Source: Planctomycetota bacterium (GTDB lineage: Bacteria; Planctomycetota; Planctomycetia; Pirellulales; PLA5). Taken from it: a stretch of DNA of 53,446 nt. Below are positions 23,689-31,249 of this stretch, one piece after another. The stretch is from NCBI GenBank assembly GCA_003576845.1, contig QEVJ01000033.1, forward strand, positions 1 through 53,446, read 5' to 3'. How positions within the stretch are numbered: the stretch's first letter is position 1; the number at the start of each line of letters is the position of its first letter. Made by a program: the position numbers and the translations under genes. The notes under the pieces are model-generated. The model did no database searches. It saw only the letters and a list, made by a program, of their open reading frames with translations, and was not told the DNA's origin.

Positions 23689-25128
23689 CTATTGCGAATT
23701 CCTCCGCAGCGAGAGCCAATCCGTATGGAAAAACTCGCCGCGGGGTTTGTCGATGCGCTCGTAAGTGTGCGCGCCGAAGTAGTCGCGCTGGGCCTGGAGC
23801 AGGTTCGCCGGCAGGCGGTCGCGGCGATAGCCGTCGTAGTAGGCGAGCGCCGTCGTGAACGCCGGCGTTGGAATGCCGAGCGTGACCGCAGTGCTCACCA
23901 CGTGCCGCCAGGCGGCTTGCGCCTTGTCGATGGCCTCGCGAAAATACGGCGCTAGCAACAGGTTTTCGAGGTTCTTGTCGGCCGCGAACGCCTCTTTGAT
24001 GCGGTCCAAGAAGCGGGCGCGGATGATGCACCCGCCGCGCCAGAGCATGGCGATATTGCCGTAATCGAGCGGCCAGTTGTGTTCTTTCGCCGCGGCCTGA
24101 AGCTGCACGTAACCCTGGGCGTAGCTGGCAATCTTCGAGGCGTAGAGCGCCTGCCGCACGTGTTCGATGAACGCCTTGCGGTCGCCTTCGTATCTGGCGC
24201 TGGGGCCCTTAAGCACCTTGCTAGCACGGACGCGGGCCTCTTTGAGCGCCGAAAGACAGCGGGCATACACCGCTTCGGTCACGAGCGTGCTCGGCACGCC
24301 GAGATCGAGGGCAAGCTGGCTCATCCACTTTCCCGTGCCCTTGGCGCCGGCCGTGTCGAGAATCTTATCGACGAGGTGCCCGCCGGTGGCTTCGTCCTTG
24401 ACGCTGAAGATGTCGCGGGTGATTTCGATGAGGTAGCTATCCAAGTCGCCGCGGTTCCACTCGGCGAAGACGTCGTACAGTTCGTCGTTCGACAGTCCGA
24501 TCGCTTCACGGAGCACGTAGTACGCTTCGCAGATCAGCTGCATGTCGCCGTATTCGATGCCGTTGTGGACCATCTTGACGTAATGGCCGGCGCCGCGCGG
24601 ACCGACCCATTCGCAGCACGGGATGTCGCCCTTCGGGCCGACTTTTGCCGCGATGGCTTGAAAGATCGGCTTGACCAGCGGCCAGGCTTTCTCGCTGCCG
24701 CCGGGCATCATGCTCGGCCCCTTGAGCGCGCCCTCCTCACCGCCGGAGACGCCCGTGCCGATGTACAAGAGGCCCTTCGACTCGACGTATTTCGTGCGGC
24801 GCTCGGTGTTCGTGTAGTGCTCGTTGCCGCCGTCGATGATGACGTCGCCGGGCGAGAGGAGTGGGATCAAGCGCTCGATCTGCTCGTCGACGGCAGGGCC
24901 AGCCTTGATCATCATCATGATCTTCCGCGGCGGCTCGACGGCGTTGACCAACTCTTCGAGCGAGTGGCAACCGACGAACCTCTTGCCCTTGGCGCGGCCG
25001 GCGAGTAGCTCGTCGACCTTGCTGGTGGTGCGATTGAACACGGCGATGGCAAAGCCGCGGCTTTCGATGTTGAGCGCGAGGTTCTCGCCCATCACGGCGA
25101 GACCGATGAGGCCGAAGTCAGCAGTCAT
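23689..25128 (-). CDS. gnd: 6-phosphogluconate dehydrogenase, decarboxylating
   Basis: A 479-residue NADP-type enzyme converting 6-phosphogluconate to ribulose 5-phosphate and CO2 in the pentose phosphate pathway. It has the N-terminal Rossmann motif GLAVMGENLALNIESRGFAI with NRT after the second strand, GGEEGALKGPSMMPGG, the active-site segment KMVHNGIEYGDMQ, and the C-terminal RIDKPRGEFFHTDW tail. Length equals the long (two-domain) form of E. coli type. It is located between a HAD phosphatase gene and the UxaA-like gene on the same strand. Confidence 0.97.
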   Translation of the reverse strand: MTADFGLIGLAVMGENLALNIESRGFAIAVFNRTTSKVDELLAGRAKGKRFVGCHSLEELVNAVEPPRKIMMMIKAGPAVDEQIERLIPLLSPGDVIIDGGNEHYTNTERRTKYVESKGLLYIGTGVSGGEEGALKGPSMMPGGSEKAWPLVKPIFQAIAAKVGPKGDIPCCEWVGPRGAGHYVKMVHNGIEYGDMQLICEAYYVLREAIGLSNDELYDVFAEWNRGDLDSYLIEITRDIFSVKDEATGGHLVDKILDTAGAKGTGKWMSQLALDLGVPSTLVTEAVYARCLSALKEARVRASKVLKGPSARYEGDRKAFIEHVRQALYASKIASYAQGYVQLQAAAKEHNWPLDYGNIAMLWRGGCIIRARFLDRIKEAFAADKNLENLLLAPYFREAIDKAQAAWRHVVSTAVTLGIPTPAFTTALAYYDGYRRDRLPANLLQAQRDYFGAHTYERIDKPRGEFFHTDWLSLRRNSQ

Positions 25129-25166
25129 GGATTGTGCGTTTGATCGTGATTATTGATTGAAATACG

Positions 25167-25280
25167 GAGGCACGGAGAGAAGTCTCAAGTCTCAAGGTTC
25201 AAATAAGCTTCAAGTTCCAAGCCTTAAACCTCGCAACTTAAGCCTTATTTGAACGTTGAAACTTGAACCTTGATACTTCC
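25167..25280. repeat. Inverted repeat between the HAD gene and gnd (CAAGGTTCAA family)
   Basis: Left arm (25167-25230) consists of CAAGTCTCAAGGTTCAAATAAG-like words. Right arm 25237-25280 is complementary, with exact CAAGGTTCAA (25193-25202) and TTGAACCTTG (25263-25272). Single words recur in the loop at 20249-20296. Confidence 0.75.
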
Positions 25281-25297
25281 TCACGCTATGGAAAACT

Positions 25298-26161
25298 CTA
25301 GGCGGTCGGCCAACTCGGTTTCTCTGGCAGGCGTTTATCGAATTCGGCGAGCAATTCCTTTTGGTATGCCTCGTCGAATTTGCCGTTCAGGAATCGGGCG
25401 AGGCCTTCTTCGTGGAGGCGCTTCCAACTTGCTTCTTCCGCGCCGGGGTTGATGGGAAAGAACCAGGCTTTGTTGGCGACGGCGGCCTGATAGTCGCCGG
25501 GGGCGTCGCCGATCATCAGGACCGCACCGGCGGCGTATTTTTTGGCGTTGCCGAGGACTTCCTTCTTCGAGCCGATTTCCTGGCCGCAGATGGCGGCGAC
25601 GTGTTTGTCGATGCCGTGCTCGGCCCATTCGCGGTGGAGGGCTTCGTTGGGCGTGGCGGAGACGACGAGAATGTCTGCCCGTTCGGCGAACGCTTCCAGG
25701 CATTCGCGCACGAGCGGAAACGGCGGCACGTGATGCACCATGTCCGACACGCGCACGTTGACTTCCTTCGACCACGCCAGCGCCGTCTTCAAGTCCGCGT
25801 CGCCTGTCTTGGCGACTTCGGTTTCGAGTGCCGGGTTGCCGAGTTTCGTTTCGCGCTCGGTCCAGGCGACGACTCCGGGCGGCGGCTTCACATCATACCC
25901 GCGAGCCTTCACCTCCGGGCGATGGCCCAGCAATGCAAGCTGCTTGATGAGCGCATGAAAGCGATTGCAGCCGCGGTCCTTCGAGTACAGATTGACGAAC
26001 TCGGCGCACTCGCGGGCAAATTTGCTGACGCCTTGTAGGCCAAAATGCTTGATGAATGGCGGAATAAAGCACTCCTTGTGCTTTAACTCCATCGTGTCGA
26101 ACGCGCAACCGTCGGAGTCGATGCCGACGAGGAACTTGTGTTTGGGAATGATCTCGTACAT
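25298..26161 (-). CDS. HAD-superfamily hydrolase
   Basis: A 287-residue phosphatase-like protein. Motif I is GIDSDGCAFDT (residues 13-23, nucleophile and acid Asp in DxD), motif II is VVSATPNEA, and motif IV is LMIGDAPGDYQAA; a Lys-containing GSKKE segment precedes it. A large cap domain separates motifs I and II. The fold is certain, the substrate is not; the setting between pfk and gnd points to a sugar phosphate. Its ATG overlaps the stop of the upstream gene by one base (TAATG), so translation is coupled. Confidence 0.85.
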   Translation of the reverse strand: MYEIIPKHKFLVGIDSDGCAFDTMELKHKECFIPPFIKHFGLQGVSKFARECAEFVNLYSKDRGCNRFHALIKQLALLGHRPEVKARGYDVKPPPGVVAWTERETKLGNPALETEVAKTGDADLKTALAWSKEVNVRVSDMVHHVPPFPLVRECLEAFAERADILVVSATPNEALHREWAEHGIDKHVAAICGQEIGSKKEVLGNAKKYAAGAVLMIGDAPGDYQAAVANKAWFFPINPGAEEASWKRLHEEGLARFLNGKFDEAYQKELLAEFDKRLPEKPSWPTA

Positions 26162-26652
26162 TAGTTTCGTTGAACGTTATCCGCCCAATCAATTTGAGTG
26201 TAAATCATAAACGTAAATCCGTTATCCTTTGGTGACCGGTAGGCACCTTTTGCTTGAAGCAAGTTGGCGGCAATCGCCGTCATCGTCCAGCCATCGATTT
26301 CGTCCGCCTCCCACTTCGACGTGTGTAGTTGCCAATAACCATTTTCCTCGCCGAACGCCTTTACTTGCCATATCCTCTCACAAAGCCCGGGAAGAACAGA
26401 TTCGTTCGCCCATGCCCAGAGCCAGGTGTTCGTTACCGTCGAAATCGACCCCACGAATTGAATCTTGGCGACAACCTTTGCGATGCCCTGATCGGAGAAC
26501 ACCAACGATTCTTTTTCTTGATCCCAGTCGTATCGTTCGCACGCACCTAATCGAAACCTAGTCTTCGTTTGTTCTTGCACCAACTTCAAATATGCTTCCG
26601 AATCGGCGACGAAAGCTTCGAACTTCTCCCATGCTGACTCGGGTTCATCCAC
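26161..26652 (-). CDS. Uncharacterised protein, possibly DUF6882-like
   Basis: A 163-residue soluble protein with no signal peptide. The segment FVGSISTVTNTWLWAWANES and the later WTMTAIAANLLQAKGAYR resemble a family of small uncharacterised proteins that I recall as DUF6882, but this is from memory. It has a GTG start at 26652 preceded by GAGGAA. It is coupled to the following HAD gene and preceded by another small gene at 33 bases. Some members of such families act as immunity-type or stress proteins; nothing here proves that. Confidence 0.65.
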   Translation of the reverse strand: MDEPESAWEKFEAFVADSEAYLKLVQEQTKTRFRLGACERYDWDQEKESLVFSDQGIAKVVAKIQFVGSISTVTNTWLWAWANESVLPGLCERIWQVKAFGEENGYWQLHTSKWEADEIDGWTMTAIAANLLQAKGAYRSPKDNGFTFMIYTQIDWADNVQRN

Positions 26653-26685
26653 GAACTCGTTCCTCAGGTTTGTAGTCTCGCCGGG

Positions 26686-26934
26686 TCAATTCGTTCGGGC
26701 GACGATTCTCCTCGCATGCCTGGCGCCGATTCGTGCAAGCCAAGTTTGGGCATTAGGGCGTCGAATGAGTAGTCGGTCCGATGCGGCGATTTCGTCGGCG
26801 TCGACCTCGTAATCACCGCTGTCAATGTCGATCAGGACGAACTTGCCTTGGTCCGACACGGCGAAAGTTGGCGCCAATTGCTCGTAGAGCGCGTCGCCCC
26901 GTCGCGCAAATCCCTCTTTGTCATATCGTCGCAT
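26686..26934 (-). CDS. Small conserved hypothetical protein
   Basis: An 82-residue protein starting MRRYDKEGFARRGDALYE. It continues with a strand-like segment (GKFVLIDIDSGDYEVD), then DEIAASDRLLIRRPNAQTWLARIG. It is acidic in the middle and basic at the end. The ATG at 26934 has GGTGAGA just upstream and is preferred over the TTG at 26946. I cannot assign a function. It lies 35 bases behind pfk in an apparent operon. Confidence 0.7.
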   Translation of the reverse strand: MRRYDKEGFARRGDALYEQLAPTFAVSDQGKFVLIDIDSGDYEVDADEIAASDRLLIRRPNAQTWLARIGARHARRIVARTN

Positions 26935-26969
26935 ACTCTCACCCAAAGCGCTACTTCCATGATCGCGGG

Positions 26970-28259
26970 CTATGTGCGGTCCGCTTGCGGAACATATGTC
27001 GCGAGCTTTTGGCTCGCGTAAATCGGCTGCAATTTCGCCAGCCGCTGCCGACCGTCGATCATTGGCAACGTCACCATGTCCTCGCCGACCAGCGGCTTGG
27101 CGTAACGAATGAACTCATCCGTAACGTCGTAGCCATTTTTCGCAATCCACGCCTTCGGAAACGTCCGCTCGCTGTTGGCGACCGCTTCGAGCGGCGCTTT
27201 GTCGTAGCGGACGCTGTAGAACGGCGTGTCGTTGCGGAGGATTGTCGACATGTAGCCGCTTTGGCCCGTTGCCGCGAGGTACGCCGCGTTTTCGCCGATG
27301 CGGTAGGCTTCGTCCAAGTCGACCGTCGAGGCGTAGGCCATCGAGTGCCGCTGGTCCGTGCCCGGCACGTTGCCGCGGGCGGCGCCTTTTGCTACAAGGC
27401 CAACTTGGTTCAAGTAGTTCACCACAACCTGGGCGACGGTGATTTGGCTGCTGCTAAACATTACGTGCCCGAACGAATCGCGGACTTCGCCGACGCCGCC
27501 GACGTCGAAGCCTTCGCTGACGACGACCATGCAGCGGCCGGACTTCTTAAGCTCGTCGTTGACTTGATCGGCGACTTGTTCGAGCGGGACTTTGTTCTCG
27601 GCCAGATAGATTTGCAGCGGCATCTCGCGGGCCGGATCGGCCAGCCGCGCCGCCGCAGGAATGTAGCCAATCTTGCGGCCCATCGCCTGCATGACGAGCA
27701 CCGGATCGGCAGGGCAGCTTCCGCCGTTCTCTTCGTTGGCGTTTTGGACCATGTGCATCCAATACTTCGCGGTCGAGCCGTAGCCCGGCGTGTGGTCGAT
27801 CAGCTTGAACTCGCTGTCGCCGACGTCGTTGTCGATCGTCTTGGACACGCCGACCGCGACGAGATCGAGTCCGCGCTGATGGGCGAGTTGGGCAATCTTG
27901 TTCGCCGTGTCCATCGAGTCGTTGCCGCCGATGTACAGGAAGTAGCCGATGTTGTGGGCCTTGAAGACTTCGATGACGCGGTCGAAGTCCTCGGTTTGAG
28001 CCGGCTTGAGCTTGTAGCGGCACGTGCCGATCGACCCGGCGGCGGGCGTGTAACGGAGTAGGGCGATTTCTTCGGCTGGCTGGGCCGAGAGGTCGATTAG
28101 CTCCTCTTTTAGCACGCCCTCGATGCCGTGGTGCCCGCCGTAGACCGTGCCAATCGCGTCGAAGCTCCGGGCCGCCTCGACGATACCGCGGAGGCTGCTG
28201 TTGATGACCGGGCTGGGGCCGCCGCTTTGGGCGACGATCATATTGCGGGGCGTAGGCAT
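26970..28259 (-). CDS. pfk: 6-phosphofructokinase, PPi-type signature
   Basis: A 429-residue phosphofructokinase of the long PFK group. The phosphate-donor loop reads IGGNDSMDT and the catalytic motif is SKTIDNDV. In this superfamily Asp after the first acidic position (GGxDS) and Lys before TIDND mark pyrophosphate use, whereas ATP enzymes have GGDGS and PGTIDND. Asn replaces the usual first Asp of GGDDS. The enzyme would make fructose 1,6-bisphosphate reversibly with PPi. The ATG at 28259 is chosen over an upstream TTG because it directly precedes the first beta strand. Its promoter is at 28369-28397. Confidence 0.88.
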   Translation of the reverse strand: MPTPRNMIVAQSGGPSPVINSSLRGIVEAARSFDAIGTVYGGHHGIEGVLKEELIDLSAQPAEEIALLRYTPAAGSIGTCRYKLKPAQTEDFDRVIEVFKAHNIGYFLYIGGNDSMDTANKIAQLAHQRGLDLVAVGVSKTIDNDVGDSEFKLIDHTPGYGSTAKYWMHMVQNANEENGGSCPADPVLVMQAMGRKIGYIPAAARLADPAREMPLQIYLAENKVPLEQVADQVNDELKKSGRCMVVVSEGFDVGGVGEVRDSFGHVMFSSSQITVAQVVVNYLNQVGLVAKGAARGNVPGTDQRHSMAYASTVDLDEAYRIGENAAYLAATGQSGYMSTILRNDTPFYSVRYDKAPLEAVANSERTFPKAWIAKNGYDVTDEFIRYAKPLVGEDMVTLPMIDGRQRLAKLQPIYASQKLATYVPQADRT

Positions 28260-28368
28260 AGCGAGGGGGAAGCTCAGGGGCAACGAGGCGGAATTCAACC
28301 GCCGAGACGGGCCGGGGCAACGTGCGCACGAAACCGGCGCGGCCGCGCGGTGCGGTTCAAGAGACCGG

Positions 28369-28397
28369 ATTCTATCCCCGAAAGGGGCCGCTCACAA
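28369..28397 (-). promoter_or_regulatory. Promoter candidate for the pfk operon
   Basis: On the minus strand TTGTGA (28392-28397), a 17-base spacer containing a CCCC-TTTC-GGGG hairpin, and TAGAAT (28369-28374). The predicted leader before pfk is about 100 bases. Outer complementary stretches at about 28347-28357 and 28412-28421 could enclose the promoter in a stem. Confidence 0.5.
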
Positions 28398-28433
28398 CGG
28401 GCGAAGGCCGGCCCGCACCGCCTGCCGGCGCGT

Positions 28434-29102
28434 TCAGATAACCCAGTCCCGAACGGCCAGGTCGCTCATGCCGACGCCGATCGGTAGCGTGCCGGGAGCG
28501 AGCCGCGTGGGGCTGCTCGGCGATGCGCCCAGCAGGTCCGCCACGGTAATCGCGTCGAAAAACTCACGTGCGGACCGCGTCAATTTGAGGAAGGCCATTT
28601 CCGACGCTCGTCGTCGCCCGGTCGCTGGCGGCGACCCGCGTGTTGACGCCGAATGGCGACCGGCGGTCTCGTCGACGGCCGCAAGGGTTGCGGTCCCGCC
28701 GCCGTGCCCATTGCCGCCGGCAAATCCGTCGGAGAGCGACAACAATCCGTTTCCAAACGACCAGCCGACGTGGCGGATTGCGGTCCGTCGGGTCGCACCA
28801 TTGTCGCGGCCTTGCGTCTCGGGAAGTGCCCAAACTTCGTTCAGCGGTCCGTCGACCGCCTCGATGAGAGCCAGCAGCGAGATCTCGCCGGGCTTGCGCG
28901 CCAATAGGTATCCGCCCTCGGCCCCGCGTCGCGAGCGCAAGATGCCGCGTTTGACGAGCTTACGCAAAATCGCCAGCAGATACCGGCTCGGCATATTCCC
29001 GGCGGCGGCAAGCTGGCTACTCGACACGGGAACGTCGCCGGCCGACTGAGCCAACTGCAAGACGGCCTCGATTGCGTAACCTGCTGGCCGAGAGAGCAAC
29101 AT
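28434..29102 (-). CDS. Rrf2-family transcriptional regulator with unusual insert
   Basis: A 222-residue protein with an N-terminal winged helix of Rrf2 type (MLLSRPAGYAIEAVLQLAQ, then MPSRYLLAILRKLVKRGILRSRRGAEGGYLLARKPGEISLLALIEAVDGPL, residues 1-88). The family-typical C-terminal LTRSAREFFDAITVADLL is also present. Between them lies an about 75-residue Gly/Ala/Arg-rich segment without similarity to Rrf2. The cysteines that bind Fe-S clusters in IscR or NsrR are absent, so the signal is unknown. The ATG at 29102 matches the usual Rrf2 start. It sits upstream of pfk and could regulate that operon. Confidence 0.78.
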   Translation of the reverse strand: MLLSRPAGYAIEAVLQLAQSAGDVPVSSSQLAAAGNMPSRYLLAILRKLVKRGILRSRRGAEGGYLLARKPGEISLLALIEAVDGPLNEVWALPETQGRDNGATRRTAIRHVGWSFGNGLLSLSDGFAGGNGHGGGTATLAAVDETAGRHSASTRGSPPATGRRRASEMAFLKLTRSAREFFDAITVADLLGASPSSPTRLAPGTLPIGVGMSDLAVRDWVI

Positions 29103-29545
29103 GACGGCGCCCGCCTGGAGAGAATATAGGTAGTGCTGCGCACATCGATTCGACGCCGGCCGTCCGCGATCGGCCTGACAAAACGAGCCAAGCCCCGGAC
29201 CGCTGCGAACGAGGAACTCCTGTTGCCCGTTTCGTCGCGAAACGTTTTCCCAAAGAGAGTAACGCGCCTGCCTTTCGAAAGTACGCACTTTTTGCGGACC
29301 GGAAGTCGGGACGGTTGCTTAGTGGCGGATGGTAGGAAAATGGTTCACTCGTTCGCCAAAAAAAGCGACCTATCGCGAGTTTTTCGATCGAGCTCGCCCC
29401 TCGTGTTGAGACGCGGTTTCATGTTCCGAGGATCGCTGCGAGACGCCCGCTGGAACTTTCGTGGAACGAAGGGCGTCCACTTCGCGGCTACATTAGTGAT
29501 TACGCGTTATCGTTACGTCGATGACTTCGCTTTGGAGCATCCGCC
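29103..29545. other. Gene-free spacer, nothing recognised
   Basis: 443 bases between divergent genes (Rrf2 regulator and LCCL protein). I see no convincing reading frame, RNA gene, or repeat family. Promoters for both genes must lie here, but no clear hexamer pair was found. Confidence 0.5.
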
Positions 29546-30529
29546 ATGAATTTCGCTCGCTCGATCGGAATTTCTTCCCTGATGCTCGGCTGCTTCGCGG
29601 CCGCCGCGATCGGTTCCGGCGTGCTGGGCTGGGCGTCGGCCGACGATTCGCCGTCGGTCGAGTCCACCCAACACAATCCCGGCGAACACCAATGGGTCGA
29701 CGTCGAGTTCAGCCGCAAAGGAGCGTTGCGCGTGCGGCTCATGGAAACGGCCCTCGAACTCGACACGCCGTACGGCGCGCTCAAGATTCCTGCGGACGAG
29801 GTGTTGAGCATCGACTTCGCCACGCGGCTCTCCGACGCGGAATCGGCCGCCATCGTCACGGCCATCGCCGGTCTGGCGAGCGGCGAGTTCGCCGTCCGCG
29901 AAGCCGCTACCAACCGGCTGTTGGAGCTGGAGCACCGGGCCTATCCCGCCTTGGTCCGTGCCGCCCAGGACGCCGACGCCGAAGTGGCCAAGCGAGCGGC
30001 GGCCCTCGTGACGCGGCTGGAAACGACCGTTCCGCCGGAGCGGCTCAAGGTTCGCGACTACGACGTGCTAGAAACGCCGCATTCGCGGATTTCGGGCAAG
30101 CTTCGGGCGAGCGGGCTGGCGGTCGAGACGACCGAGTTCGGCCCGCAGCAACTGCGGCTCGCGGACATTCGGAGCCTGCGCTCGGAGCGCGCCGGGCCTG
30201 CGCGGCTTGGATACATCAAGCCCGAGGCGGACCCCGGCAGCATGAGCGCGTATCAAAACCAGATCGGCAAGACGTTCGCGTTCACGGTCACGGGCCAAGG
30301 CAGCGGCGGCGTTTACGGCACCGATCTGTACACGGCCGACTCGTCGATCGCCATCGCGGCGGTGCATTGTGGCGTGCTCAAGGCCGGCGAAACGGCGGTG
30401 ATTCACGTGCAGATGGTCCCGCCGCCGACGACGTTCACGGCATCGACGCGGAACGGCATCACGAGCAGCACTTGGAACAGCTACCCGGCGGCGTTTCGGA
30501 TTCTGGGGAAAGGACCCGCGACGCCGTGA
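29546..30529 (+). CDS. Secreted LCCL-domain protein with HEAT-like segment
   Basis: A 327-residue exported protein. A signal peptide (about residues 1-32) is followed by a short beta region. A helical HEAT-like stretch comes next (about residues 105-150, SGEFAVREAATNRLLELEHRAYPALVRAAQD-type repeat). The C-terminal LCCL domain (about residues 240-322) shows TVTGQGSGGVYGTDLYTADSS, AAVHCGVLKAGE and NGITSSTWNSYPAAFRI. LCCL domains are putative ligand or lipid-binding modules of extracellular proteins and are best known from eukaryotes. The role here is unknown; location outside the inner membrane is likely. Confidence 0.8.
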   Translation: MNFARSIGISSLMLGCFAAAAIGSGVLGWASADDSPSVESTQHNPGEHQWVDVEFSRKGALRVRLMETALELDTPYGALKIPADEVLSIDFATRLSDAESAAIVTAIAGLASGEFAVREAATNRLLELEHRAYPALVRAAQDADAEVAKRAAALVTRLETTVPPERLKVRDYDVLETPHSRISGKLRASGLAVETTEFGPQQLRLADIRSLRSERAGPARLGYIKPEADPGSMSAYQNQIGKTFAFTVTGQGSGGVYGTDLYTADSSIAIAAVHCGVLKAGETAVIHVQMVPPPTTFTASTRNGITSSTWNSYPAAFRILGKGPATP

Positions 30530-30569
30530 GCGGGCGGGCGTCGGGAGTCAGGATTCGGGATTCGGACAG

Positions 30570-30721
30570 GTAGGGTGGGCTGTGCCCACCGGAAGCTCCG
30601 AGCAAATGCCGCGTCGAGTCGGCAAGCCAGCCGCCGTCTCGTGGCGTTCCATTGGAAAACACACGCCACGTCGCACGACGCGGGACGAAATGGATGAACC
30701 GGTGGGCACAGCCCACCCTAC
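30570..30721. repeat. Perfect 23-bp inverted repeat element
   Basis: Arms 30570-30592 and 30699-30721 are exact reverse complements (left arm begins GTAGGGTGGGCTGTGCC). The stretch next to the left arm (to about 30635) recurs at 32524-32590 with roughly 85% identity, so this is a dispersed repeat with a longer conserved body. Confidence 0.85.
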
Positions 30722-30736
30722 GGTTCGTGAACGAGG

Positions 30737-31126
30737 TCATTTCAACCGTTCGAGCTTCCCTTTCCGGCGGACGATGTTCTTGTAGTCCCATTGAATCTCG
30801 CGCGCCTTGGTCAGCCAGCGTTTCAACGCTTTGACGTCGACCTGATCCGCGTCAGTGTATCGCGCCTCGGCTGCCTTGAATGTTCCTTCCGGCTTGAGTT
30901 CGTCCTCGTCGAAGGACTGCCCGCTCCAAAACAACAGCCGGACGCAGTTCTTCAGCTTGCTGTAGCCAACGATTGGATTCCCGTCCAGAAACCACACGGG
31001 ATGGGCGTGCCAGACTTTATTCTCGGCGCCGCAAAGGTGCTTGTCGATCGTTTGAGCGAGAAGATCGGCGATCGCGCGATCGTCCGCGCTCAAGGCAGCG
31101 TTGTACGCGAGCGTGTCAGAGTGCAT
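30737..31126 (-). CDS. DUF1801 domain protein
   Basis: A 129-residue cytosolic protein of the DUF1801/YdhG-like fold. The family pattern is visible in ENKVWHAHPVWFLDGNPIVGY (the DUF1801 core around a Trp and Gly-Pro-like turn) and VRLLFWSGQSFDE. The biochemical role of the family is not settled. ATG at 31126. It stands alone between the IR element at 30570-30721 and a short spacer with a GGGACGGGAGTC repeat word. Confidence 0.78.
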   Translation of the reverse strand: MHSDTLAYNAALSADDRAIADLLAQTIDKHLCGAENKVWHAHPVWFLDGNPIVGYSKLKNCVRLLFWSGQSFDEDELKPEGTFKAAEARYTDADQVDVKALKRWLTKAREIQWDYKNIVRRKGKLERLK

Positions 31127-31249
31127 TTGCCGATCCGTGCGTTCAAATTGAAAGCCAAACGGCGAGAGTCAGAAAACGCGTCGAGTCTGACGAAAGTTGG
31201 AATCAAAATGGACGAGTTGGAATCAAAAGGGACGGGAGTCTTTGCTTAC

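Noticed and set aside
28369-28421. Rho-independent terminator between the Rrf2 gene and pfk
   Set aside because: The CCCC-GGGG hairpin has no T tract in either direction and lies inside the spacer of a good promoter pair.
30570-30721. Intrinsic terminator after the LCCL gene
   Set aside because: The 106-base loop and absence of a T tract argue against termination; the presence of a second copy of the left part marks a dispersed repeat instead.
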